Below are positions 21,556-28,941 of a stretch of DNA of 29,350 nucleotides, in pieces. The translations under genes and the position numbers were made by a program. The stretch is from a virus, in IMG/VR virus record IMGVR_UViG_3300045741_000367, positions 1-29,350 of that record; one strand, 5' to 3'. The stretch's first letter is position 1, and every line of letters starts with the position of its first letter. The notes below the pieces were generated by a model. It was not told the origin of the DNA, did not search any database, and saw only the letters and a program-made list of their open reading frames with translations.

Positions 21556-22133
21556 AAGAAAGAGTTTATGCCGCGTTAAGCCAGCTTGGATATGACCAAA
21601 AAAGAAACAGGGGCATTCCTGGAATTATTGCCTATCACGGTAATCACGGGTATTTTATTCACGTGCGTGAAATTAACGCGGGTTATGAGGCTACTGTTTT
21701 AGACTCTGACGACGGTCTTCCTAAGTATTGGACGTATGCTGGATCACGCAGCCATGTCGAGCCAATCGAGTCTTTTCAAGGGCCGGACGTGGATGAAGTC
21801 ATCAATAGTGCGCATGAGTTTATCATGCAAAGACTCGCACAATTAAAATCAGACGATTCCGTTACGACCAAACAGGCTCGTATCCAGAAAATTTTAGCGC
21901 CGCCAGTTAATCCCACCATCACCAAATCTTGGCGTGATTACGACGCCGAAAATGACATCATCCGCCTGTTTCCATTTCGCCCCACGTCAGATGACATCAT
22001 CGACCTCTACCAGAAGGCTAAGGATATGCGCAGCAACAAGCTCATCAACCTTGCCAGGGAGCGCTCATCCAGAGTGGAGTCAATTACCGAAAAATTGATC
22101 AAGCTATTAACGGCAAATGACCCCAAATATTAG
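21552..22133 (+). CDS. hypothetical protein
   Basis: 193 residues. N-terminal half mixed (GYDQKRNRGIPGIIAYHGNH, GYFIHVREINAGYEATVLDS), C-terminal half helical (SDDIIDLYQKAKDMRSNKLI). Coupled by ATGA to the DUF5661-like gene and followed 6 nt later by the next. Not recognised. Third-position base use begins to look more AT-rich than in the tail genes. Confidence 0.6.
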   Translation: MKERVYAALSQLGYDQKRNRGIPGIIAYHGNHGYFIHVREINAGYEATVLDSDDGLPKYWTYAGSRSHVEPIESFQGPDVDEVINSAHEFIMQRLAQLKSDDSVTTKQARIQKILAPPVNPTITKSWRDYDAENDIIRLFPFRPTSDDIIDLYQKAKDMRSNKLINLARERSSRVESITEKLIKLLTANDPKY

Positions 22134-22138
22134 GTGAA

Positions 22139-22621
22139 ATGAGAGATGACGTCTGGAAACTTCCGCTGTCTGGCAAGGCCAAGCGGTACGCCCGGCGTCG
22201 CGGCTTAAGGTCCATGATGCGCCAGCCAGATGACTTTGTGGCCGTCAACGCGGAGCTGACGAATCCTGGAAAGCCCAACGTTTTTAAGAATCGCGATGCA
22301 GTTGGGCTCGTTAAGAAGTCAATGAAAGGCTATCACGGCGAGTCTAGAGCCAGAAAAATTATTAAGTTGATGTTGGAAAAGAAAATCAACGGAATTGAAG
22401 AGAAAGCTATCTTTGCCAAAAAGAAATTTGGAGAATTAAAACTTAATCAAATTTTTACTGCTTCTTTATGGAAATCTGGGGAAAGAATTAAATTTGTCAA
22501 AAGAGATTCTAAAACAGCTACTCCTTATGAACATTTTGTTAAACACGGTCATCCGAGAGGTTGGGGATATGGGAGAACCCAATTTTATTCAGACGACAAA
22601 GTAATAGGACACAATAAATGA
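22139..22621 (+). CDS. hypothetical protein, compositionally chimeric
   Basis: 160 residues. The first 63 residues are coded with about half GC, the rest (from about 22340) with strikingly AT-rich codons, mostly AAA, TTT, GAA and ATT. Protein changes to Lys-rich there: RARKIIKLMLEKKINGIEEK, IFAKKKFGELKLNQIFTASL, and ends PYEHFVKHGHPRGWGYGRTQ. No stop or frameshift at the junction. Looks like recent recombination joined two sources. Unknown function. Confidence 0.6.
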   Translation: MRDDVWKLPLSGKAKRYARRRGLRSMMRQPDDFVAVNAELTNPGKPNVFKNRDAVGLVKKSMKGYHGESRARKIIKLMLEKKINGIEEKAIFAKKKFGELKLNQIFTASLWKSGERIKFVKRDSKTATPYEHFVKHGHPRGWGYGRTQFYSDDKVIGHNK

Positions 22622-22685
22622 ACTCTATTATTTTATGTGTTGGAAAGGCACTTAGCGGCCGTGACTTAACGACCAAGGTGCTAGG

Positions 22686-23798
22686 TTAAAGTGCAATTTT
22701 TCGCAGCTCCTCTAGGCGCTCCGCCGGGGGTGCCAGCCCGCCGACGGCGGTGTAGACCACGATGCCATCCTTGCTGCCGCTGTAAATTCCGCGGTGAATG
22801 GTGCTGCCAGGCTTAAGCAACCTGGATAGCTGATCAAAGGCGTGGTCCAAGTATTCCTGCGGAACTGAGCTTAAGGTTGTGGCGCCGCCAATGACAATGG
22901 CTCCCGCGACGCTGCCCGTCGCCAAGTTGACGCCGCCAGTTAGGATGTTTTTCTTCAAGTTGTCTCGCACGGCAAAGCTGATGTCCGTTGCGTCAGCCCA
23001 GCGGCTGACCGGCGTGGCCCCAAGAACAATCAGCCCGCTGTCCAGGATTGTCCTAAAGTCTGCCGCATCGAAGCTGGTGTAGCTGGAGTTGTGGATGCTG
23101 ACAGAGTTGAAGAGGTGCAGCAGTCGGCTTATGCTGGAGTTGGCCGTGTCCCAGAAGGTGTCAACGGACAGCCCAGGAAAAATTCGGCTGGTGCGCTCAT
23201 TGTCGATGAGAATCAGCGGCGAGACGTGGCCGTCTTTTACCAGGGCCAGCAGCTCTTGAAGCACACGGTAGGCGTTGGCGCTGGACTTGGCCCCCTCGGA
23301 ATTTTTTGGCAGCGCCGCGATGATCCCTATCTTGGTGGCTGGGAGGCGAAGTGCGGCCTGCAGCTCTTGAACGATGCTAACCAGCGGGACGACCATTCCA
23401 GCGCCCGTGCCACCTCCAAGCCCAGCCGTGATGAAGACGCGGTCAAACGACGGCCCGAAGCAGCGGCGCATGAAGTCTAATGCGTCCTCTTTTCGTTCAG
23501 CCAAGAATGCCGCGGCGACTTCTGGCTGCTTGCCGGCCCCTCCATGTCCAAGAAGCAGCTTATTTGCCTCAGGGAGGTGGATTGACGCTAGGTCTTGAAG
23601 CGCGGTGTTGATGACGGCGCATCGCTGGTAGCCCAGGCGGTAAAAGGCCTGCGTGAGGCGCGAGCCGCCTTGGCCTACACCGATCATGGCAAATTTGAAG
23701 GCAGAGTTGAAGGCGTCCTTAGCTTCAGCAGGGCCTGTCTCAACAGGCAGCGGAATGTCAGGCGTTTCAATGTCGAATCCTGGCGTAATGTTTTCCAT
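22686..23798 (-). CDS. FtsZ/tubulin-superfamily GTPase
   Basis: 370 residues from ATG 23798; the longer frame to 23936 would run through the intergenic motif and the next gene. GTP-site loops in order: T1 IGVGQGGSRLTQ (about 38-49), T3 LGHGGAGKQPEV AAAF (about 82-97), T4 AGLGGGTGAGMVV (the tubulin signature, about 124-136), and a T7-like SFDAADFRTIL (about 243) where FtsZ has N-x-D-x-x-D. The Asp pair is kept, the Asn is Ser. Loop T3 and T7 look more like FtsZ than like PhuZ or tubulin. Filament-forming and GTP hydrolysis are inferred. Such proteins position phage DNA or the replication body, or interfere with host division. Divergent from the gene at 23848. Confidence 0.85.
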   Translation of the reverse strand: MENITPGFDIETPDIPLPVETGPAEAKDAFNSAFKFAMIGVGQGGSRLTQAFYRLGYQRCAVINTALQDLASIHLPEANKLLLGHGGAGKQPEVAAAFLAERKEDALDFMRRCFGPSFDRVFITAGLGGGTGAGMVVPLVSIVQELQAALRLPATKIGIIAALPKNSEGAKSSANAYRVLQELLALVKDGHVSPLILIDNERTSRIFPGLSVDTFWDTANSSISRLLHLFNSVSIHNSSYTSFDAADFRTILDSGLIVLGATPVSRWADATDISFAVRDNLKKNILTGGVNLATGSVAGAIVIGGATTLSSVPQEYLDHAFDQLSRLLKPGSTIHRGIYSGSKDGIVVYTAVGGLAPPAERLEELRKIAL

Positions 23799-23812
23799 GG
23801 GATAACTACGCT

Positions 23813-23821
23813 TGTTTACAA
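23813..23821 (+). promoter_or_regulatory. TGTTTACAA motif between divergent genes
   Basis: CTTGTTTACAAAAA, 26 nt before the plus ATG 23848, and 14 nt from the FtsZ-like start at 23798 on the other strand. It may serve both. Confidence 0.62.
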
Positions 23822-23847
23822 AAATTTGCAATGAGGCATGATGGGCC

Positions 23848-24237
23848 ATGAACAAATCAACTGTCGCGAAAGTAGTGGTAACGTCTATTTGGTCGAAAAT
23901 TGAAGGCGCCGAGGGGCGCCTCATGGGCCGTGACAAGAATGTTGTCTACCCCGTGATTGTTAAGCGTGGAGAAACGGCTGAGGACACGCTGGAGAACGCG
24001 TTTGTTAAAACCAACGCGGATGACCGTCCGTTTGGCACCACATGCTGCTCGACCACCGCGGGTGACATCATGAAGTTGGATGGACAAGACTATCTCGTCG
24101 GCATATTTGGATTTCACGCCATCACCGCCGACGAGGCTGCGCAAATTGCGAAACTTTCAAGCCGAGACACCAGCTTTGGCTATGACTTTTTGGTCAAGCG
24201 TGGCCTGATCAATGCCACCGCCGTGACCGCAAGTTAA
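23848..24237 (+). CDS. hypothetical protein divergent from the FtsZ-like gene
   Basis: 129 residues. N-terminal part VAKVVVTSIWSKIEGAEGRL (strand-like), a middle ENAFVKTNADDRPFGTTCCS T, and YLVGIFGFHAITADEAAQIA near the end. Not recognised. It shares a 50-nt control region with the FtsZ-like GTPase, so a functional link is possible but only by position. Followed immediately by the motif for the next gene. Confidence 0.62.
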   Translation: MNKSTVAKVVVTSIWSKIEGAEGRLMGRDKNVVYPVIVKRGETAEDTLENAFVKTNADDRPFGTTCCSTTAGDIMKLDGQDYLVGIFGFHAITADEAAQIAKLSSRDTSFGYDFLVKRGLINATAVTAS

Positions 24238-24240
24238 TTT

Positions 24241-24249
24241 TGTTTACAA
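24241..24249 (+). promoter_or_regulatory. TGTTTACAA motif
   Basis: TTTTGTTTACAACACC, 26 nt before ATG 24276 and 3 nt after the preceding stop. Followed by GGC at the usual spacing. Confidence 0.62.
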
Positions 24250-24275
24250 CACCCACCTGTTTGGCACCATCTACT

Positions 24276-24947
24276 ATGTCACTCAAAAAACTTAATATCG
24301 GGACCGAAGTCAAGCCCAAGGCTAAAAATGAAATCCCCGTGTTTGTCGTGAACAATGACATTACGCGGTACAACGAGGCCTGCCTGGCCCTGGTGGAGGC
24401 GGAAGCCACCGTCAAGGAGCTGCGGCCGGCCATTGAGCAGGCGGGCTTCAAGCGGCTCGTGGACGTCAACGTCAGCAACCCCTACAGCCCTCTGTCTAGC
24501 GTTAAGCTGGAAGATCCGAGCGGCGCGAAAGTTCGCGTGACGATGGCGGCTCGCTACAAGGTGGCCAACGCTGACGTTGCTAGCCACCTCTTCGAGGAGC
24601 TTAATGACAAGGATGGCAATGCCGTGGACGTGAACACCTACGTTCACGAGACGGTGAAAGCCTCATTTGACAGCAGCGTCTTCATGCGGAAAACCTCCGT
24701 CACCAACCCTGACACAGGCGAAAAGCTGGAAGTTAGCGAGTTTGTCCCTGCCATTTACGAGGCCTTTAAGACGGCCATTGAGGGCGTGGCCAAGAAGTTG
24801 GGCGTCCCGTCGCCGCTGAGCAGCACGACGGTTTGTCTGCCGAAGCCAGAGTTTCACAAGCTTCGCTGGGCGAAGTTTGACGTGGAGTCAAACTTGAAGA
24901 TTCAAGAGTCGCTGCCGGCGGTGGTGTCGGTGGCTGACAACGTGTGA
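24276..24947 (+). CDS. hypothetical protein
   Basis: 223 residues. Helical start (RYNEACLALVEAEATVKELR), a beta-rich middle (SPLSSVKLEDPSGAKVRVTM) with an Ala-rich helix after it, and IYEAFKTAIEGVAKKLGVPS. Not recognised. Ends in GTGA-type overlap with a possible GTG of the HD gene. Motif-driven start makes it probably early-expressed, with the HD gene and helicase behind it. Confidence 0.65.
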   Translation: MSLKKLNIGTEVKPKAKNEIPVFVVNNDITRYNEACLALVEAEATVKELRPAIEQAGFKRLVDVNVSNPYSPLSSVKLEDPSGAKVRVTMAARYKVANADVASHLFEELNDKDGNAVDVNTYVHETVKASFDSSVFMRKTSVTNPDTGEKLEVSEFVPAIYEAFKTAIEGVAKKLGVPSPLSSTTVCLPKPEFHKLRWAKFDVESNLKIQESLPAVVSVADNV

Positions 24948-24997
24948 ATCTCGCCCACGTCGACCAACGTGTTACATGTCTCAGGTCCCACACCGTT

Positions 24998-25432
24998 ATG
25001 ACACCTATGACACCAGAAGAAATTGAGCACTACGCGACGCTGGCATCTTGGACGGCTGCATACGCTCATCGAAATCAAAAGAGGAAGCTAAATGGCCTGC
25101 CTTACTTGGTGCACCCAACGGCCGTGGCCGCTCAGCTTCCCGCTGAGTTAAAGCCCGTTGGGTATTTGCATGACGTGCTGGAGGACAACTCAGTTGAGTA
25201 TTCTGAGGAGATGCTGCGCGGCCTGTTTCCAGCGCAGATTATGGACGTTGTGGTTACTTTAACGCGAAGGAGTGGCGAGCCGTATGATGACTACGTCATG
25301 CGCGTCGCGCAGAATCCAGCTGCCAGACAGGTAAAAATTGCGGACCTGCGAGACAACCTGAAGGACTTGTCGGCAGGCAGTCTTCGAGACAAGTATCGCC
25401 TCGCGCTGCGGCTTCTCGGTGAGACGCCATGA
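24998..25432 (+). CDS. MESH1/SpoT-like HD alarmone hydrolase
   Basis: 144 residues from ATG 24998; ATG 25007 or an upstream GTG at 24944 are possible. Motifs of the (p)ppGpp hydrolase HD family in order: AYAHRNQKRKLNGLPYLVHP (first His and the R/K-x-G-x-P-Y pattern), YLHDVLEDNSVEYSEE (HD...ED), and VKIADLRDNLKDL (the K-x-A-D-x-x-D/xNL motif). Stand-alone proteins of this size (small alarmone hydrolases) remove the 3' pyrophosphate of ppGpp. In a phage this would lift the stringent response or counter alarmone-based defence. Substrate is inferred from motifs. ATGA overlap with the helicase. Confidence 0.82.
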   Translation: MTPMTPEEIEHYATLASWTAAYAHRNQKRKLNGLPYLVHPTAVAAQLPAELKPVGYLHDVLEDNSVEYSEEMLRGLFPAQIMDVVVTLTRRSGEPYDDYVMRVAQNPAARQVKIADLRDNLKDLSAGSLRDKYRLALRLLGETP

Positions 25433-27129
25433 TTCAGCTAACTGAAACGGCCACGCGGCTTATCCTGCAGGGGGAGATGCGAGAGCTGCGTCAGCTTGAT
25501 GACGCTCTCAAGTATCGTCCCCCGTACTATTTTCGCAGCGACGCCTACCAGCTGTGGAAGATGACAGGTGGCCAGCGAGGCTGGGACGGCTACCTTAGGC
25601 CGCTGCGAATTACGCCGCGAGGCCAAGGGGCCGGCGAGGCCATTTCCATGCGTGGCCACCTGGATTTAATTCAGGAGCATGCTGACCGGCTAGGCCTGGA
25701 GGTGCAGCTGAAGCTGCTGCCTCGCCCCTTTCAAAATCTGGTGCCTGATGACCTCCCTGACGACCTTATCAAGGCAAGCTTTGAGCTTGACGAGGCCCAG
25801 CGGGAGTGCATTGCCAATTGGCTGCGGGAAACAATCGGCGTCAATCACATGTCGGTGAATAGCGGCAAAACGGCGTGCTTTGCGGCGGCCGCAAGCTTCA
25901 TCAAGCGAGCGTACCCAAGGGCCAGAGTTTTGTATGTCACCCAAAGCGAGAGGCTGGTGCGTCAGGCATTTTCCAACATGACCGAGTTTTTGCCAGGCTG
26001 GAGCATCAGCCAGTTTGGCGGCGGTGAAAAGGACTCCAGCGGCCGTGACATGGTCGTGGCGACGGCGGCCATGCTCGGAAGGAATTTTTCACAGCTCAAG
26101 GCCAGCAAGTGGCTTCAGTCGTTCATGGTCGTGGAAAATGATGAGTCGCACCACGCCTCCAGCCCGACGCTGGAAAAGGTGCTGTTGGCCATGCCAGCTG
26201 TTTTTCGCTTTGGGGCCTCTGACACCATCGCCGAGGGTGACATCGTACGTGGCATGAAGATTCAAGGGCTGCTTGGCCCAGTGCTTGACCGCCAGGTTTT
26301 ATTTGGGGAGCTGGCCAGCAGCGGGCGCTCGGCGACGCCGCACGTCAGCGTCGTGACCATTCCTGAGTGGGCTGGAAAGTATGCGGCGCTTCGCCACGCC
26401 GCTGAGGAGGGAAGCCCTGCCTGGACTCTCCTAAATGGGGAGTGGAAGTCTGGCACCTACATGGGCCCGGCGGTGGAGGCTGACGGGTCAGCTCCTGATG
26501 GAATTAAGCGCAATGCCGCTGGCGAGCCTGTCACCATTCCAAATCGGCATCGAATTGTTCTCACTGGGGAGGCCGACGAGCGGGAGCTTGACTCGCGCTG
26601 GTGCCTTCTGGAGCGCCTCTATGACCGCGCCATCATTCGATTCAAGGACCGCAATGAGCAGATTGCTCGCTGGGCCAAGCTTTACTCGGGCCGCGGGTGG
26701 CCCACGCTGGTGGTCTGCACTCGCACCCTGCACATCTACATCCTGCGTGAGCTGATTCAGCGGGTCATTGGCGCTGAAAAGGTGCAGATTCTCTATTCAG
26801 CTCACTCGTCAAAAGAGCGTGACGTGGCATTCCAGTGGCTGCGCCAAGTTCCTGGCGCGGTGCTCATCACGCCACTGGCCAAGGAGGGCGTCAGCATTCC
26901 AGAGATTCGCGCGGGAATTGTGGCAGACCACGTTGTCAACCTTGAGGTGCTAGAGCAGATTATTGGCCGCTTTGTTCGAAAGAAGGAGGCGGGGACTGAC
27001 AACGAGGCTCACGTGACCGTGTTCATGGACAATCAGCACCCGACTTATCGGGCTGGCAGCAGCAAGATCTTGAAGGGGCTCAATGGGATTGTAGGATACA
27101 AGGTGACGCCAGTTAGTGGCCTCGCGTGA
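25429..27129 (+). CDS. UvsW-like SF2 helicase
   Basis: 566 residues. The N-terminal region has GQRGWDGYLRPL (about 50), as in UvsW-like proteins (KWDGYIR). LDEAQRECIANWL, then a Walker-A-like MSVNSGKTACF (about 143), VVENDESHHAS (DExH, about 236), FGASDT (motif III-like), and LEQIIGRFVRKKE (motif VI, about 505). T4 UvsW unwinds recombination intermediates and R-loops and controls origin use. The first residue of Walker A is unusual (Met) but GKT is intact. Coupled by ATGA before and GTGA after. Confidence 0.85.
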   Translation: MIQLTETATRLILQGEMRELRQLDDALKYRPPYYFRSDAYQLWKMTGGQRGWDGYLRPLRITPRGQGAGEAISMRGHLDLIQEHADRLGLEVQLKLLPRPFQNLVPDDLPDDLIKASFELDEAQRECIANWLRETIGVNHMSVNSGKTACFAAAASFIKRAYPRARVLYVTQSERLVRQAFSNMTEFLPGWSISQFGGGEKDSSGRDMVVATAAMLGRNFSQLKASKWLQSFMVVENDESHHASSPTLEKVLLAMPAVFRFGASDTIAEGDIVRGMKIQGLLGPVLDRQVLFGELASSGRSATPHVSVVTIPEWAGKYAALRHAAEEGSPAWTLLNGEWKSGTYMGPAVEADGSAPDGIKRNAAGEPVTIPNRHRIVLTGEADERELDSRWCLLERLYDRAIIRFKDRNEQIARWAKLYSGRGWPTLVVCTRTLHIYILRELIQRVIGAEKVQILYSAHSSKERDVAFQWLRQVPGAVLITPLAKEGVSIPEIRAGIVADHVVNLEVLEQIIGRFVRKKEAGTDNEAHVTVFMDNQHPTYRAGSSKILKGLNGIVGYKVTPVSGLA

Positions 27130-27965
27130 ACATGCTGAAGCTTGTAAATTATCCGGGCTCTAAGGCCAGAGTTTTAAGCCAACTTTATCCATTGCTCGAC
27201 CTAAGCCGTGAAGTTTATGTCGAGCCATTTTTGGGCGGTGGTGTGGTTTTGCTCAACATGCCCGCTGAGGCTAAGTTTTCAAGGATTTACGCCAGCGATC
27301 AATGTCCTCACGTTGTCAACGCGCTGGTAAACCTGAGGCGCCCCGTTCAGCTCATCCAGCATGCAACTCAGGTCAGCCAGCTCGGCCTTAAAAAGAATCG
27401 TGAGGCATACTATCAGCTTCGCGAGCGGTGGAATCTTCGGTCGTGCAAGGTTACTCCGCAGGCCTCGGCTGAATTTATCCTGCTGGCCAATTCCTGCATT
27501 AATGGCCTTGTGCGGTTTGGGCCGCGTGGATTTAATCAGGCCTGGGGAGCCCGTGAGATGAATCTTGACAGCCTGTATCAGGTGGCGGCGTGGATTAACG
27601 CGCGCGAGCTGGAGCTCTCTGTGATGGACTTTAGGGAGGCCTTTCTAGCGCGTAAAAATGTGTGGCATCAGGCGACAATTTACGCTGATCCGCCTTATTC
27701 TAACTGCGTGGGTCCAACTGTCAATGGAATTTACGACAATTGCCGGCCATGGTTGGCTAAAGATGACGCTGACTTGGCTGACCTGTGTCTTCAGGCGGTC
27801 CAAGCTGGGGCGCACGTCGTGGTGTCTAGCTTGGCTGACAATCATGGCTTAAATTCAAGGCTGATCGGATTTAAGGAATGGCCATGTCAGCGGGTTTACA
27901 AGGCGTCACCTGGAAGGCACCTTGCAAAGGGTCACGTTGAAATTATTTTAGTTGGAAAAGCATGA
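27126..27965 (+). CDS. Dam-type N6-adenine DNA methyltransferase
   Basis: 279 residues from GTG 27126 overlapping the helicase stop; ATG 27132 is the other choice. D12-class motifs: LVNYPGSKARVL (substrate loop), YVEPFLGGGVVLL (AdoMet motif I), ANSCINGLVRFGPRGFN (typical N-G-L-x-R...G-x-F-N), and IYADPPYSN (catalytic DPPY). Likely modifies adenine in a short site, perhaps GATC as Dam does, protecting phage DNA from restriction or marking it. Specificity not predictable. ATGA overlap with the next gene. Confidence 0.88.
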   Translation: MNMLKLVNYPGSKARVLSQLYPLLDLSREVYVEPFLGGGVVLLNMPAEAKFSRIYASDQCPHVVNALVNLRRPVQLIQHATQVSQLGLKKNREAYYQLRERWNLRSCKVTPQASAEFILLANSCINGLVRFGPRGFNQAWGAREMNLDSLYQVAAWINARELELSVMDFREAFLARKNVWHQATIYADPPYSNCVGPTVNGIYDNCRPWLAKDDADLADLCLQAVQAGAHVVVSSLADNHGLNSRLIGFKEWPCQRVYKASPGRHLAKGHVEIILVGKA

Positions 27966-28312
27966 ACGCGGAAAATCTTTCAAAAAAGCTGAGCATTCCG
28001 GGCGGGTCGATGCAGTGTCCTCATTGCTTGGAGGTTCTAAGCCGAATGTCGACGAGCACTGGTGAGGCCAAGCTGGCGCCATTTTCTGTGGCAGTTTGCG
28101 CTCGGTGTGGAGAGGTTTCTTGGTATAATCCAGATAAAAAATGCCTGCGCAAGGCCGGGAGTGGTGATTTGGAATTTTTACGGGAAAATGGAGTTTTAAC
28201 TCATCAAGACGTGGATGTCATTAGGCGAGCCTCAGAGTTTATTAAGCGGGACTTGCAGCGTGGCATTCACGACGTTAGCATTCCAAAAATCGCGCATGAA
28301 ATATTCAAGTGA
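27962..28312 (+). CDS. zinc-ribbon protein
   Basis: 116 residues. SMQCPHCLEVLSRMSTS and VAVCARCGEVSWYN form a CxxC...CxxC ribbon (residues 18-54). The C-terminal half is helical (DVDVIRRASEFIKRDLQRGI). Coupled to the methylase by ATGA, so possibly a partner, but no known function. Overlaps the lipoprotein gene by 17 nt. Confidence 0.66.
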   Translation: MNAENLSKKLSIPGGSMQCPHCLEVLSRMSTSTGEAKLAPFSVAVCARCGEVSWYNPDKKCLRKAGSGDLEFLRENGVLTHQDVDVIRRASEFIKRDLQRGIHDVSIPKIAHEIFK

Positions 28313-28520
28313 GCTTGCCTTCAAAAGGCTTACGTGGTTGGCCGTGATTTTCTGCGGCATCTTGTCAGGCTGTGACCGAGAGCAAGCAGTCAGTCACAGG
28401 CACCGCATTGAGATGACTGTAACTGGCACAGGTCAAAGCTGGACGAACCTTGATGGAACAGTGTGGGTGGAGCTTAAATTTTATCAGAAGCCAGACAATG
28501 TAACGCCTATTCACAAATGA
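28296..28520 (+). CDS. small lipoprotein, predicted inner-membrane
   Basis: 74 residues from ATG 28296 (a longer upstream frame is less likely). Signal peptide of lipoprotein type: charged start (KYSSELAFKR), hydrophobic core (LTWLAVIFCG), lipobox LSGC with Cys 26. The residue after Cys is Asp, which in enterics keeps lipoproteins in the inner membrane. The mature part is 49 residues, with GTGQSWTNLDGTVWVELKFY. Phage lipoproteins act in superinfection exclusion or as spanin partners; it is not Pro-rich like Rz1. Role undecided. Confidence 0.68.
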   Translation: MKYSSELAFKRLTWLAVIFCGILSGCDREQAVSHRHRIEMTVTGTGQSWTNLDGTVWVELKFYQKPDNVTPIHK

Positions 28521-28738
28521 GCATTAACTCAAAAGACGACATTTTGCAGCAGTTGCGTCACGTCGACAAGGCTCCTGCTCTGCTAAGGTCAATAAGAGAA
28601 AACGTTGACAGCTTAACTCAAGTCATTGCTTGCGCGGCGGATGAAATTGAAAGATTGAGGGTTGGGTGTAGCTGTTATGAGCCTGGTCGCGCTACTGACC
28701 CACACTGTCCTATTCATGGATATCATAGATCCAAATGA
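28517..28738 (+). CDS. small protein with Cys/His knuckle
   Basis: 73 residues, ATGA overlap with the lipoprotein and the next gene. Helical N-terminus (ILQQLRHVDKAPALLRSIRE; AADEIERLR), then VGCSCYEPGRATDPHCPIHG, a Cys/His group able to bind zinc. The AADEIERLR helix is common in small phage proteins. Unknown role. Confidence 0.58.
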   Translation: MSINSKDDILQQLRHVDKAPALLRSIRENVDSLTQVIACAADEIERLRVGCSCYEPGRATDPHCPIHGYHRSK

Positions 28739-28938
28739 AGTTGGAAGATACTGACAAAATGCCGTTTGGGCTGCACAAGGGAAAGTTGATGCAGGATGTG
28801 CCAGTCTGGTATCTTCATTACTTGTGGACAAATGGCATTCGTGGAAATATGCGAGAGGATGCCGCCGCCGTGGCAGACTATATTGCTCGCAGCTTAAACG
28901 CCCTTAAATTGGAATGCCCGGATAAAATATGGGATTGA
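28735..28938 (+). CDS. DUF3820-like small protein
   Basis: 67 residues. MPFGLHKGKLMQDVPVWYLH near the start is the MPFGKYKG...D-V-P-x-x-Y-L signature of DUF3820, a small domain spread over phages and bacteria with no firm function (sometimes next to exonuclease domains). ATGA overlap with the gene before; last of this plus operon. It ends 3 nt before the opposing gene. Confidence 0.7.
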   Translation: MKLEDTDKMPFGLHKGKLMQDVPVWYLHYLWTNGIRGNMREDAAAVADYIARSLNALKLECPDKIWD

Positions 28939-28941
28939 AGT

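Noticed and set aside
23799-23936. Longer N-terminus for the FtsZ-like gene
   Set aside because: It would cross the TGTTTACAA site and overlap the divergent gene; the ATG at 23798 leaves a normal-length N-terminus.
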